DNA from: UBA7803 sp041608775
GTDB taxonomy: Bacteria; Pseudomonadota; Gammaproteobacteria; Pseudomonadales; Azotimanducaceae
NCBI GenBank assembly: GCA_041608775.1
Contig: JBFISC010000007.1
Location: forward strand, 1-32,187
Direction of reading: 5' to 3'
DNA: 32,187 nucleotides
Part shown: in pieces, positions 22,549 through 29,411 of the stretch
How the letters are laid out: every line of letters starts with the position of its first letter
How positions within the stretch are numbered: the stretch's first letter is position 1
Notes under the pieces: model-generated
What the model saw: the letters and a program-made list of their open reading frames with translations, nothing else
Databases searched by the model: none
Told to the model about the DNA's origin: nothing
Translations under genes and position numbers: made by a program

Positions 22549-24435
22549 CTACCGGACCGCCAGCTGGGGCAGCAGGTAGGCATCGATCACCTCCCGGGCG
22601 ACCGGCGCGGCGACGGCGCTGCCCCCGCCGCCGTTCTCCACCAGCACCGCCAGGGCGATCTGCGGATCATCCGCGGGCGCGAACGCGATGAACCAGGCGT
22701 GCTTGCGCTGGTACTCGCCCAGTTCCTCCTCGTCGTACTGCTCGCCCTGCTTGATCTCGACCACCTGGGCAGTGCCCGACTTCCCGGCCATGCGGTAGGG
22801 AATCTGCTGACCGATGTAGTACCAGGCGGTGCCATTGCCGCGGAAGCCCTTGTTACCCCGATGCACCACGTCCTCCATCGAGTCGACCAGGCGCTCCCAG
22901 TCGTCGGGGGACGGGCCCTGGATCGATGGCAACGGCTGGGGCGGATCGAACTCGGGGAGCGGGCGATCACTCGCCAGCAGCAGCCGCGGCCGCACGATCC
23001 GGCCGCGGTTCGCGATCGCGGCAGCCACCGTGGCGAGCTGGAGCGGTGTGACCAGCAGGTCGCCCTGACCGATGCCGATGTTCACGCTGTCCCCCGGGTA
23101 CCAGGGGAGCCCGCGGCGGCCGCGCTTCCAGGCCCGATCCGGCAGCAGCCCGGGGCTGGTCTCCGGAACGTCCACCGCCAGCCGCCGGCCGATGCCGAAC
23201 TGACTGGCGAAGGATGCCAGCCGGTCGACGTCCATTCGGGTCGCCAGATCGTAGAAGAACACATTGGACGACCGGTAGATGGCCCGGTTCAGGTCCACCC
23301 GCCCCTGGCCCCCGGCATTGCCCGGCGTCCAGCTCCAGTCACGATAAATGCGGTCCTGGCCCGGCAGCCGGAACCAGCCGTTGTCGACGATCTCTTCCTG
23401 CCAGTCCACCACGCCTTCGGCAAGGCCCGCCAGAGCGACGATGGGCTTGAAGGTGGAGCCCGGCGCGTACTGCCCGTTGATGGCGCGGTTGAACATGGGC
23501 GTGTCCCGTGACGACACCAGGGCGCGGTACTGCTCGTCGGAGATGCCGGTGACGAAGAGGTTGGGATCGTAAGCCGGCTGGCTGACCATGGCCAGGACCC
23601 CGCCGGACCGCGGGTCCAGCGCCACCACGGCGCCGCGCCGCTCGCCGAGCGCGGCTGCCGCCGCGATCTGCAGGCGGCTGTCGAGGTGGACGGTGATGTT
23701 CTGACCCGCCACCGGCGGGTTGATGTCCAGCACCTGACGAACGCGGCCATGCGCGTCGGTCTCTACCTTCTGATACCCCACCTCGCCGTGCAGCGAGCGC
23801 TCGTAGAAGCGCTCGACCCCGTGACGGCCGATGAACCGGGTCGCGCTGTAGCGCACGCTGTCCAGTCGCCTCAGGTCGTCCTCGGTCACCCGGCGAACCG
23901 ATCCCACCGCATGCGCCATCAGCGCTTCCAGCGGGTAGTGCCGGACCAGCTCCGTGGCGATCTCGACACCCGGTAGCCGGTGCCGGTTCACCGCCAGCCG
24001 CGCCACTTCCTCTTCGCTCAGGTTCAGCTTCAGCGCTACCGGCTCGAATGGCCGGCGAGTCCGCGCCAGGCGGTCCTGGAACCGCTGCGCGTCGTCGGGC
24101 GGCACCGCGACCAGGGCCTGCAGCTGCTCGAGCAGCGCCGCCATGTCCGGAACCCTTTCCTTCACCACGGTAAGCGTGGATATCGGCCGGTTGCTGGCCA
24201 GCAGCTCGCCGTTGCGGTCGTAGATCAGGCCCCGCGGCGGCGGCAGCGGCTGCACTTGAATACGGTTCTGCTCCGATCGGGTCTGGTAGGTCTGGTGTTC
24301 CCAAACCTGCAGCTGCACCAGACGCAGCACCAGCGCGCCCACCAAGGCCACCACCACCAGCAGCGCCACCCCGGCCCGGGCGGCAAAGATGCGCTGTTCG
24401 CGACCGTCGTCCTTGATGGCGAGCCTGCGCGACAC
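22549..24435 (-). CDS. mrdA: Penicillin-binding protein 2 (elongation transpeptidase)
   Basis: PBP2 cross-links peptidoglycan in the elongasome and activates RodA. The 628-residue protein has a single membrane anchor (about 20-42). A pedestal domain follows, including PRGLIYDRNGELLASNRP (67-84). The transpeptidase domain has S327-TFK (327-330), SSN (389-391) and KSG (552-554). The closing part has FAPADDPQIALAVLVENGG. I chose the GTG at 24435, one base after the rlmH stop. Another GTG at 24483 is open but would add 16 residues inside rlmH with no family match. The ribosome binding site is a GGGG about 11 bases upstream. Confidence 0.97.
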   Translation of the reverse strand: MSRRLAIKDDGREQRIFAARAGVALLVVVALVGALVLRLVQLQVWEHQTYQTRSEQNRIQVQPLPPPRGLIYDRNGELLASNRPISTLTVVKERVPDMAALLEQLQALVAVPPDDAQRFQDRLARTRRPFEPVALKLNLSEEEVARLAVNRHRLPGVEIATELVRHYPLEALMAHAVGSVRRVTEDDLRRLDSVRYSATRFIGRHGVERFYERSLHGEVGYQKVETDAHGRVRQVLDINPPVAGQNITVHLDSRLQIAAAAALGERRGAVVALDPRSGGVLAMVSQPAYDPNLFVTGISDEQYRALVSSRDTPMFNRAINGQYAPGSTFKPIVALAGLAEGVVDWQEEIVDNGWFRLPGQDRIYRDWSWTPGNAGGQGRVDLNRAIYRSSNVFFYDLATRMDVDRLASFASQFGIGRRLAVDVPETSPGLLPDRAWKRGRRGLPWYPGDSVNIGIGQGDLLVTPLQLATVAAAIANRGRIVRPRLLLASDRPLPEFDPPQPLPSIQGPSPDDWERLVDSMEDVVHRGNKGFRGNGTAWYYIGQQIPYRMAGKSGTAQVVEIKQGEQYDEEELGEYQRKHAWFIAFAPADDPQIALAVLVENGGGGSAVAAPVAREVIDAYLLPQLAVR

Positions 24436-24436
24436 G

Positions 24437-24907
24437 TCAGTGGCCCCGGTGGTAAGGGTGACCGGTGATGATGGTCCAGGCACGGTAGAGCTGCTCGGCG
24501 AGGATCACCCGGACCAGGGCATGCGGCAGGGTCAGCGCGGACAGCGACAGCACCCGGTCGGCTCGGGCGCGGCACGCGTCCTCGAGGCCGTCGGCCCCGC
24601 CGATGAGAAATGTGACGTCCTGTCCCTGCATACGCCAATCTTCCAGACTTTCGGCAAGCTCGACCGTGCTCCAGGTCCTGCCGCGTTCATCCAGTGCCAC
24701 CAGCCAGTCCCGACTGCCCACGTGGGCGAGCAGCCGCTCCGCTTCAATCTCGCGCCCTCGCTGAGCCGACAGGTTCTTGCGCGCTGCGGGGAGTACCTCG
24801 ACGAGCTCCAGCGGCATCTCGCGCGGCAGGCGGCGCGCGTAGTCCTGAAACCCTGCCGACACCCACTCCGGCGGGCGGTTGCCCACCGCAATGAGGCGGA
24901 TTTTCAC
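24437..24907 (-). CDS. rlmH: 23S rRNA (pseudouridine1915-N3)-methyltransferase
   Basis: RlmH methylates pseudouridine 1915 in helix 69 of 23S rRNA on the assembled ribosome. The 156-residue SPOUT-fold protein matches the E. coli length of 155. It starts KIRLIAVGNRPPEWV and has LVALDERGRTWSTVELAE (about 73-90). The SAM-binding knot follows, with FLIGGADGLEDACRARAD, and the invariant C-terminus is RAWTIITGHPYHRGH. The start is a GTG at 24907 within a GTGA overlap with rsfS. Upstream residues in the same open frame lie inside rsfS and have no family likeness. Confidence 0.98.
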   Translation of the reverse strand: MKIRLIAVGNRPPEWVSAGFQDYARRLPREMPLELVEVLPAARKNLSAQRGREIEAERLLAHVGSRDWLVALDERGRTWSTVELAESLEDWRMQGQDVTFLIGGADGLEDACRARADRVLSLSALTLPHALVRVILAEQLYRAWTIITGHPYHRGH

Positions 24908-25251
24908 ACGCTCTCTTCGGTGTCGGCCGGCAACTCGCTCCAGAGCCGTTCGAGATCGTAAAAGCTGCGCGCTTCGGACTGCATGACGTGGACCAAGGCA
25001 TCGCCGACGTCCACGAGCACCCATTCGTTCGTTTCGCGGCCCTCCACGCCAAGTGGCTTTACGCCCGCAGCGGTGGTGGCCTCGACGACCTGATCAACGA
25101 GAGCTTTGACGTGGCGGTTGGAGGTACCGCTGACGACGATCATGTAGTCCGTGACATCCGATAGGCCGGTCACATCGAGGGTGACCACATCCCGACCTTT
25201 TCTATCTTCCAGCGCATCGACGATGAGATTCCGCAGAGCTTCAGACGTCAC
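24904..25251 (-). CDS. rsfS: Ribosome silencing factor RsfS
   Basis: RsfS binds L14 on the large subunit and blocks subunit joining when nutrients are scarce. The 115-residue protein shows family sequence from residue 5 on: LRNLIVDALEDRKGRDVVTL, then SDVTDYMIVVSGTSNRHVKAL, and GRETNEWVLVDVGDALVHVM followed by RSFYDLERLW. The C-terminal tail is acidic (SELPADTEESV). The start is a GTG at 25251 with GGAG 7 bases upstream, overlapping the nadD coding end by 11 bases. The nadD-rsfS-rlmH order is conserved widely. Confidence 0.97.
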   Translation of the reverse strand: MTSEALRNLIVDALEDRKGRDVVTLDVTGLSDVTDYMIVVSGTSNRHVKALVDQVVEATTAAGVKPLGVEGRETNEWVLVDVGDALVHVMQSEARSFYDLERLWSELPADTEESV

Positions 25252-25906
25252 TAACCACTCCGTACAAGTGATACTGGTTAATATAGGTGTAGACCGCAGG
25301 GGGGAGCAAATCCGCGGCGTGGCGCGCCATGGCCGGGTTCCGGCCGGATTCCGCCAGGGCGCCGCGCACGGCGGTCGCGGAAACGTCGAGCATGGGCAGG
25401 TCGAGCACCCGGACGGCGCCGGCCGGGGCCCGGAAATCACAATCTACTTGTCTTTCTCGCGTCAGCGCCTCCAACTCCTCGGGCAGCGCCATCGGCGCCC
25501 CGGGACGCTGCAGCACCACCAGGTTCGCGAGGGTCAGAACCTCGCGCCAACGGAACCAGGTGGTGATCTCGCGATAGGCGTCGCTGCCCACCACCCAGGC
25601 CACCACCGCCTCCGGGGCGGCGGCGCGGATCTCCAGGAGCGTCTCCACCGTGTACGAGGGGCGACCCACCCGTCGGGCGCGGCGAACCTCCAGATCGTCG
25701 GGAACCAGTCGGTCGTCGTCGGCACAGGCCAGCTTCAGCATGTCCCAGCGCTGGCTCACGGAAGCACCGGGGGCCCCGCGATGTCCCGGTCGGGCGGACA
25801 GGAGCAGGCGAATGGCCGTCAGCCGGAGCGCGTCACAGACCGATCGCGCAGCGTGCAAGTGGCCGACATGCACCGGATCGAAGGTGCCGCCGAGCAGGCA
25901 GATCAA
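25241..25906 (-). CDS. nadD: Nicotinate-nucleotide adenylyltransferase
   Basis: NadD joins ATP and nicotinate mononucleotide to form deamido-NAD. The 221-residue protein has the nucleotidyltransferase signature GGTFDPVHVGHL (6-17). The substrate loop follows, with VGRPSYTVETL and VGSDAYREITTW. The second nucleotide motif VSATAVRGAL stands in place of ISSTxIR. The start is TTG at 25906, inside a TTGA overlap with the proA stop. No ATG or GTG lies in a fitting place, and the sequence ICLLGGTFDP begins right after it. The rare start may lower expression or make it depend on proA translation. Confidence 0.96.
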   Translation of the reverse strand: MICLLGGTFDPVHVGHLHAARSVCDALRLTAIRLLLSARPGHRGAPGASVSQRWDMLKLACADDDRLVPDDLEVRRARRVGRPSYTVETLLEIRAAAPEAVVAWVVGSDAYREITTWFRWREVLTLANLVVLQRPGAPMALPEELEALTRERQVDCDFRAPAGAVRVLDLPMLDVSATAVRGALAESGRNPAMARHAADLLPPAVYTYINQYHLYGVVSDV

Positions 25907-27201
25907 CGCCGGCGGATCTCGCCGTTGCCGAACACCACGAACTTGCGCGTGGTCAGACCTTCGAGGCCTACCGGCCCGCGCGCGTGGAGCTTGTCCGTGG
26001 AAATGCCGATCTCGGCGCCGAGCCCGTACTCGAACCCGTCGGCAAACTGGGTCGAGGCATTGATCAGCACCGAGGCTGAATCCACTTCCGTGAGGAAACG
26101 CCGGCCGCGCCCGTAGTCGGCGGTCACGATGGCGTCGGTGTGGGCGGATCCGTAGCGGGCGATGTGGTCGATCGCCGCATCGAGACCATCCACCACCTTC
26201 ACCGCCAGCACCGGGCCCAGATATTCGGCGTGCCAGTCAGCGTCGGTCGCCGCCGTTACGTCCGGGATGATGGCCCGAACCCGCTCGCAACCCCGCAGTT
26301 CCACGCCGGCGTCGCGATAACGCTCCGCCAGCACGGGCAGCAGCGTCGCCGCCTCTGGAGCGGCCACCAGCAGCGTCTCCATGGCGTTGCAGACCGCGTA
26401 CTTCGAGGTCTTGGAGTTCAGCGCGATGGCCACCGCCATGTCGTGGTCGGCGCCCTCGTCCACGTAGACGTGGCAGACACCGTCCAGGTGCTTGATGATA
26501 GGAATGCTCGATTCCCGGCTGATCCGCTCGATCAGCCCCTTCCCGCCCCGCGGCACGATCACGTCGACCTGGTCCTTCATCTGCAGCAGCGCCCCTACGG
26601 CGGCCCGATCCGTGGTGCCGATCAGGTGCACCGTGGCGGGCGGCAGGCCGGCCGCTTCGAGCCCGGAAGCAATGCACGCGGCGATGGCGCGATTGGAGTG
26701 AATCGCCTCGCTGCCGCCGCGCAGGATGCAGGCGTTGCCGGCTTTCAGGCAGAGGCTGGCCGCATCCACGGTGACGTTCGGCCGGGACTCGTAGATGATG
26801 CCGATGACGCCGAGCGGAACGCGCATCCTGCCGACCTGAATGCCGCTCGGCCGGTACACCAGGTCGTCGATCTGGCCCACCGGATCCGGCAGCTTGTCCA
26901 CCTGGATCAGGCCCTCGATCATCCTGTCGATGGCCGCATCGTCCAGACCGAGCCGGTCGATCAGCGGCTGGTCGATGCCCCGCTGGCGGGCGGCATCGAG
27001 ATCCAGAGCATTGGCCTGCCGTAGCGATCCGCGCGCCTTGTCCAGGGCCGCCGCCATCCCCCGCAGCGCGGTGGATTTCTCCGCCGTCGTCGCCGCGGCG
27101 ATCACCCGTGACGCCGTCCGCGCCTCACGGGCCGCCCGGGCCACGTAGCCATGCACGTCGTCCGCGTCCTGGGACATCTGATTCACTGGGGATTCGGCCA
27201 T
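25903..27201 (-). CDS. proA: Glutamate-5-semialdehyde dehydrogenase (gamma-glutamyl phosphate reductase)
   Basis: ProA reduces gamma-glutamyl phosphate with NADPH in proline synthesis. The 432-residue protein has VPLGVIGIIYESRPNVTVDA (128-147), GNACILRGGSEA, VPRGGKGLIERI, the catalytic cysteine C271 in SKYAVCNAMETLL, and the C-terminal GLGAEIGISTDKLHARGPVG. I chose the ATG at 27201 (GAGG 5 bases upstream). A second ATG at 27177 lacks a ribosome binding site. proB is not adjacent. The stop overlaps the TTG start of nadD, as in Pseudomonas-like genomes where proA leads this operon. Confidence 0.97.
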   Translation of the reverse strand: MAESPVNQMSQDADDVHGYVARAAREARTASRVIAAATTAEKSTALRGMAAALDKARGSLRQANALDLDAARQRGIDQPLIDRLGLDDAAIDRMIEGLIQVDKLPDPVGQIDDLVYRPSGIQVGRMRVPLGVIGIIYESRPNVTVDAASLCLKAGNACILRGGSEAIHSNRAIAACIASGLEAAGLPPATVHLIGTTDRAAVGALLQMKDQVDVIVPRGGKGLIERISRESSIPIIKHLDGVCHVYVDEGADHDMAVAIALNSKTSKYAVCNAMETLLVAAPEAATLLPVLAERYRDAGVELRGCERVRAIIPDVTAATDADWHAEYLGPVLAVKVVDGLDAAIDHIARYGSAHTDAIVTADYGRGRRFLTEVDSASVLINASTQFADGFEYGLGAEIGISTDKLHARGPVGLEGLTTRKFVVFGNGEIRRR

Positions 27202-27235
27202 CAGGGCCTCACGGTACCGATTCGTTCAGCCGGTG

Positions 27236-27241
27236 AGTATA
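27236..27241 (-). promoter_or_regulatory. Possible -10 element of the proA operon
   Basis: TATACT on the minus strand matches the -10 consensus at five of six positions, with a start near 27229 and a leader of about 28 bases before the proA ATG. No convincing -35 lies 16-18 bases upstream. It sits in the 48-base gap after the Lon-N-domain gene. Confidence 0.35.
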
Positions 27242-27249
27242 CCCCGGGG

Positions 27250-27852
27250 TCAGCCGCGCAGCTTGTCCACCAACCGGGTAAGCTCCTGGAGCCGCTCCCG
27301 CGGCCACTGCAACTTGAGCAGGCTCTGCTTGATCTCCGGCTCGATGGGCAGGAGCTCGGCCAATCGCCAGCCCACCGAGCGCGCGTCTTCGAACTGGATG
27401 TCCAGCCCGAGCTTCTCGATCATCGGGTGCTTGACCAGCTCCTGCAGAATGTCGACCAGCTCCTGGTGTTCCTCACCCACGGACAGCGCCGGCTCCTCCG
27501 GCAGGTACTCCACCTGGCCGATCAGCAGGTGGTCACTCTGCTCGTAGCGGCCGCGGACCCGGAACTTACGGCCACCGCGCACCACGATGCCCAGGCGCCC
27601 ATTGGAGAGCTGGTTGAAGTCCACCACGTGAGCGTCCGTACCGACGTCGAAGATCTCCGGCTGAGCGTCGTCGCCTCCGAGCCTGGCATCCGCTCCCCTG
27701 CGGATCAGCACCACGCCGAACGGCGTGTCGTCGCGCATGCAGCGCACGACCATGTCCAGGTAGCGGGGTTCGAAGATCTGCAGCGGCAGCCGACCGCCCG
27801 GAAACAGCACCGGGTGCAGCGGAAACAGCGGAAGCTCTACGACGTCAGCCAT
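27250..27852 (-). CDS. Lon N-terminal (substrate-binding) domain protein
   Basis: This 200-residue protein resembles only the N-terminal PUA-like domain of Lon protease, without ATPase or protease parts. Family landmarks are ELPLFPLHPVLFPGGRLPLQ (6-25), IFEPRYLDMV (26-35), FGVVLIRRG (45-53), and GRLGIVVRGGRKFRVRG in the second half of the barrel. A helical C-terminal part follows (about 125-200). Free-standing proteins of this kind are common in proteobacteria; their role is not settled, and substrate selection for a protease is only inferred. It is upstream of proA on the same strand and divergent from uppP. Confidence 0.92.
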   Translation of the reverse strand: MADVVELPLFPLHPVLFPGGRLPLQIFEPRYLDMVVRCMRDDTPFGVVLIRRGADARLGGDDAQPEIFDVGTDAHVVDFNQLSNGRLGIVVRGGRKFRVRGRYEQSDHLLIGQVEYLPEEPALSVGEEHQELVDILQELVKHPMIEKLGLDIQFEDARSVGWRLAELLPIEPEIKQSLLKLQWPRERLQELTRLVDKLRG

Positions 27853-27923
27853 TCGCGGAAGATATCACGGCCGGCGTGAATGGGACGTCGGCGCCCGCGG
27901 CCGCGAACGGCTAAACTCCTGCG

Positions 27924-28730
27924 GTGGACTACCTGCAGCTGATCACTCTGGCTCTCATTCAGGGCATCACCGAGTTTCTCCCCATCTCGAGCTCGGCCCA
28001 TCTCATCCTGCCCGCGCAGCTGCTCGGCTGGGACGATCAGGGTCTTGCCTTCGACGTCGCGGTGCACGTGGGCACCCTCGCCGCGGTGGTGACATACTTC
28101 CGCCGCGATCTCGCCAGCTATGCGGCAAGCGGCGCCCGGGCGCTGCTGCAGCGGCGTCTGGACGAGCCCTCGAGCGAGCTCCTCAGAATCGTGATGGCGA
28201 CGCTGCCGATAGTCATCTGCGGCGTGCTGGCCCGGGATTTCGTCGAGACCAGTCTCCGCAGCATCCCGGTCATCGCCGCCGCCACCATTGTGTTCGGGCT
28301 GCTGCTCGGCTACGCGGACACCCGCCACGGCGAACGGTCCCGGGTGACCTGGAGCGACGCCATGGTGATCGGCGCCATGCAGGTGCTGGCCCTGGTACCG
28401 GGCACCTCGCGGTCCGGGATCACCATCACCGCGGCCCTGCTGCTCGGGCTGTCCCGGGTCAGCGCGGCGAGGTTTTCGTTCCTGCTCTCGATCCCGACCA
28501 TTGCGGGCGGCGGCCTGCTGGTCGGCGCCGGGCTCATGGGGGCGGATCAGGCCGTCGCCTGGGACGTGCTGGCGACCGGGGCGGCGTTGTCCGGCATCGC
28601 GGCCTACAGCTGCATCAGCGCGTTCATCGCCCTGGTGGAGCGCACCGGCATGCTGCCGTACGTGATCTACCGGCTGGTTCTCGGCGCCGGGCTCATCGTG
28701 GTCTGGCTGGGCCTGCGGGCCGGGACCTAG
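27924..28730 (+). CDS. uppP: Undecaprenyl-diphosphate phosphatase (BacA/UppP)
   Basis: UppP dephosphorylates undecaprenyl pyrophosphate to recycle the lipid carrier of cell-wall synthesis; high activity gives bacitracin resistance. The 268-residue protein has eight hydrophobic segments and both active-site motifs: QGITEFLPISSSAHL (13-27, with Q13 and E17) and PGTSRSGITITAALLLGLSR (about 159-178). The GTG start at 27924 matches the usual MD-LQ beginning. No ribosome binding site precedes it. A weak -10-like TAAACT lies 7 bases before the GTG, so a very short leader is possible. The stop overlaps the convergent ssb stop by 4 bases (CTAG). Confidence 0.96.
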   Translation: MDYLQLITLALIQGITEFLPISSSAHLILPAQLLGWDDQGLAFDVAVHVGTLAAVVTYFRRDLASYAASGARALLQRRLDEPSSELLRIVMATLPIVICGVLARDFVETSLRSIPVIAAATIVFGLLLGYADTRHGERSRVTWSDAMVIGAMQVLALVPGTSRSGITITAALLLGLSRVSAARFSFLLSIPTIAGGGLLVGAGLMGADQAVAWDVLATGAALSGIAAYSCISAFIALVERTGMLPYVIYRLVLGAGLIVVWLGLRAGT

Positions 28731-29182
28731 AAGGGAATGTCGTCGTCGAAGTCGTCGTCTTCCGGCAGGGTCGGGCGGTTGTCCGAGCTAGCGCCCTGGG
28801 AGCGCGATTCGAAGCCGGTGGGCGCGCCCCCCTCACCCATGCCGCCGCTGCGGGAATCCAGCATCTGCATGTCACGCGCAATGATCTCGGTGCGGAAACG
28901 CTTCACCCCGTCTGTTTCCCAGCTGCTGGTGGACAGACTGCCCTCGATGTAGACCCGCGAGCCTTTGCGCAGGTACTCGCCGGCGATCTCCGCCAGCCGG
29001 CTGAAACAGACGATGTTGTGCCACTCCGTCCGCTCCTGCTGCTCACCGCTGGCACGGTCCCGCCAGTTCTCGCTGGTTGCGATGCGGAACTTGGTGACGG
29101 CGTTGCCGCCCTGGGAATAGCGGGTTTCCGGGTCTGCGCCCAGATTGCCGATGAGGATGACCTTATTGATCCCCCGAGCCAT
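28727..29182 (-). CDS. ssb: Single-stranded DNA-binding protein
   Basis: SSB coats single-stranded DNA in replication, repair and recombination. The 151-residue protein has an OB fold (about 1-110) with NKVILIGNLGADPETRYSQG (6-25), ENWRDRASGEQQERTEWHN (42-60) and YLRKGSRVYIEGSL. A glycine- and serine-rich linker follows, then the acidic tip DDDFDDDIPF, which recruits partner proteins. The length is a little under the E. coli 178, from a shorter linker. GGGAG lies 6 bases before the ATG. It is divergent from uvrA as in E. coli, and convergent with uppP. Confidence 0.98.
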   Translation of the reverse strand: MARGINKVILIGNLGADPETRYSQGGNAVTKFRIATSENWRDRASGEQQERTEWHNIVCFSRLAEIAGEYLRKGSRVYIEGSLSTSSWETDGVKRFRTEIIARDMQMLDSRSGGMGEGGAPTGFESRSQGASSDNRPTLPEDDDFDDDIPF

Positions 29183-29221
29183 GTGCAGCTCCCTCGAATG
29201 ACAGTGTCCAAGATGGCGGCC

Positions 29222-29227
29222 AGTCTA
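29222..29227 (-). promoter_or_regulatory. Possible -10 element of ssb
   Basis: TAGACT on the minus strand matches four of six -10 positions, about 40 bases before the ssb ATG. I see no matching -35, so this is weakly supported. Confidence 0.25.
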
Positions 29228-29353
29228 GCGCATTTGCCCTGCCGGCACCTATGCGCGACCGCCCGGACGGCTGTCAGCAGGCGCCAGGGCGCCCCGTGAG
29301 CGGTCGCAGGCGCGCCTCCCGCCAGGGCCTGGCAGCAGCGACCGGGGTTGATG

Positions 29354-29382
29354 TTGCCCGTCCCCGGGGATGTGGTTATGTT
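29354..29382 (+). promoter_or_regulatory. Candidate uvrA promoter with a palindrome in the spacer
   Basis: TTGCCC (29354-29359) and TATGTT (29377-29382), each four of six to consensus, are spaced exactly 17 bases apart. The start would fall near 29389, giving a leader of about 23 bases. The spacer contains the perfect 10-bp palindrome TCCCCGGGGA (29361-29370), which could be an operator or chance in GC-rich DNA. I find no CTG-N10-CAG LexA site anywhere in the ssb-uvrA gap. Confidence 0.4.
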
Positions 29383-29411
29383 GGTCGGTTTCACCCGACG
29401 GCCCAGCCCCC

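Noticed and set aside
21424..23511. A 695-codon open frame on the plus strand across rodA and mrdA
   Set aside because: Antisense to two well-recognised genes; composition (Arg, Gln, His, Pro) is typical of a shadow frame.
29269..29287. CTGTCAGCAGGCGCCAG as a possible LexA box before uvrA
   Set aside because: The half-sites are 11 bases apart instead of 10 and the core does not fit.
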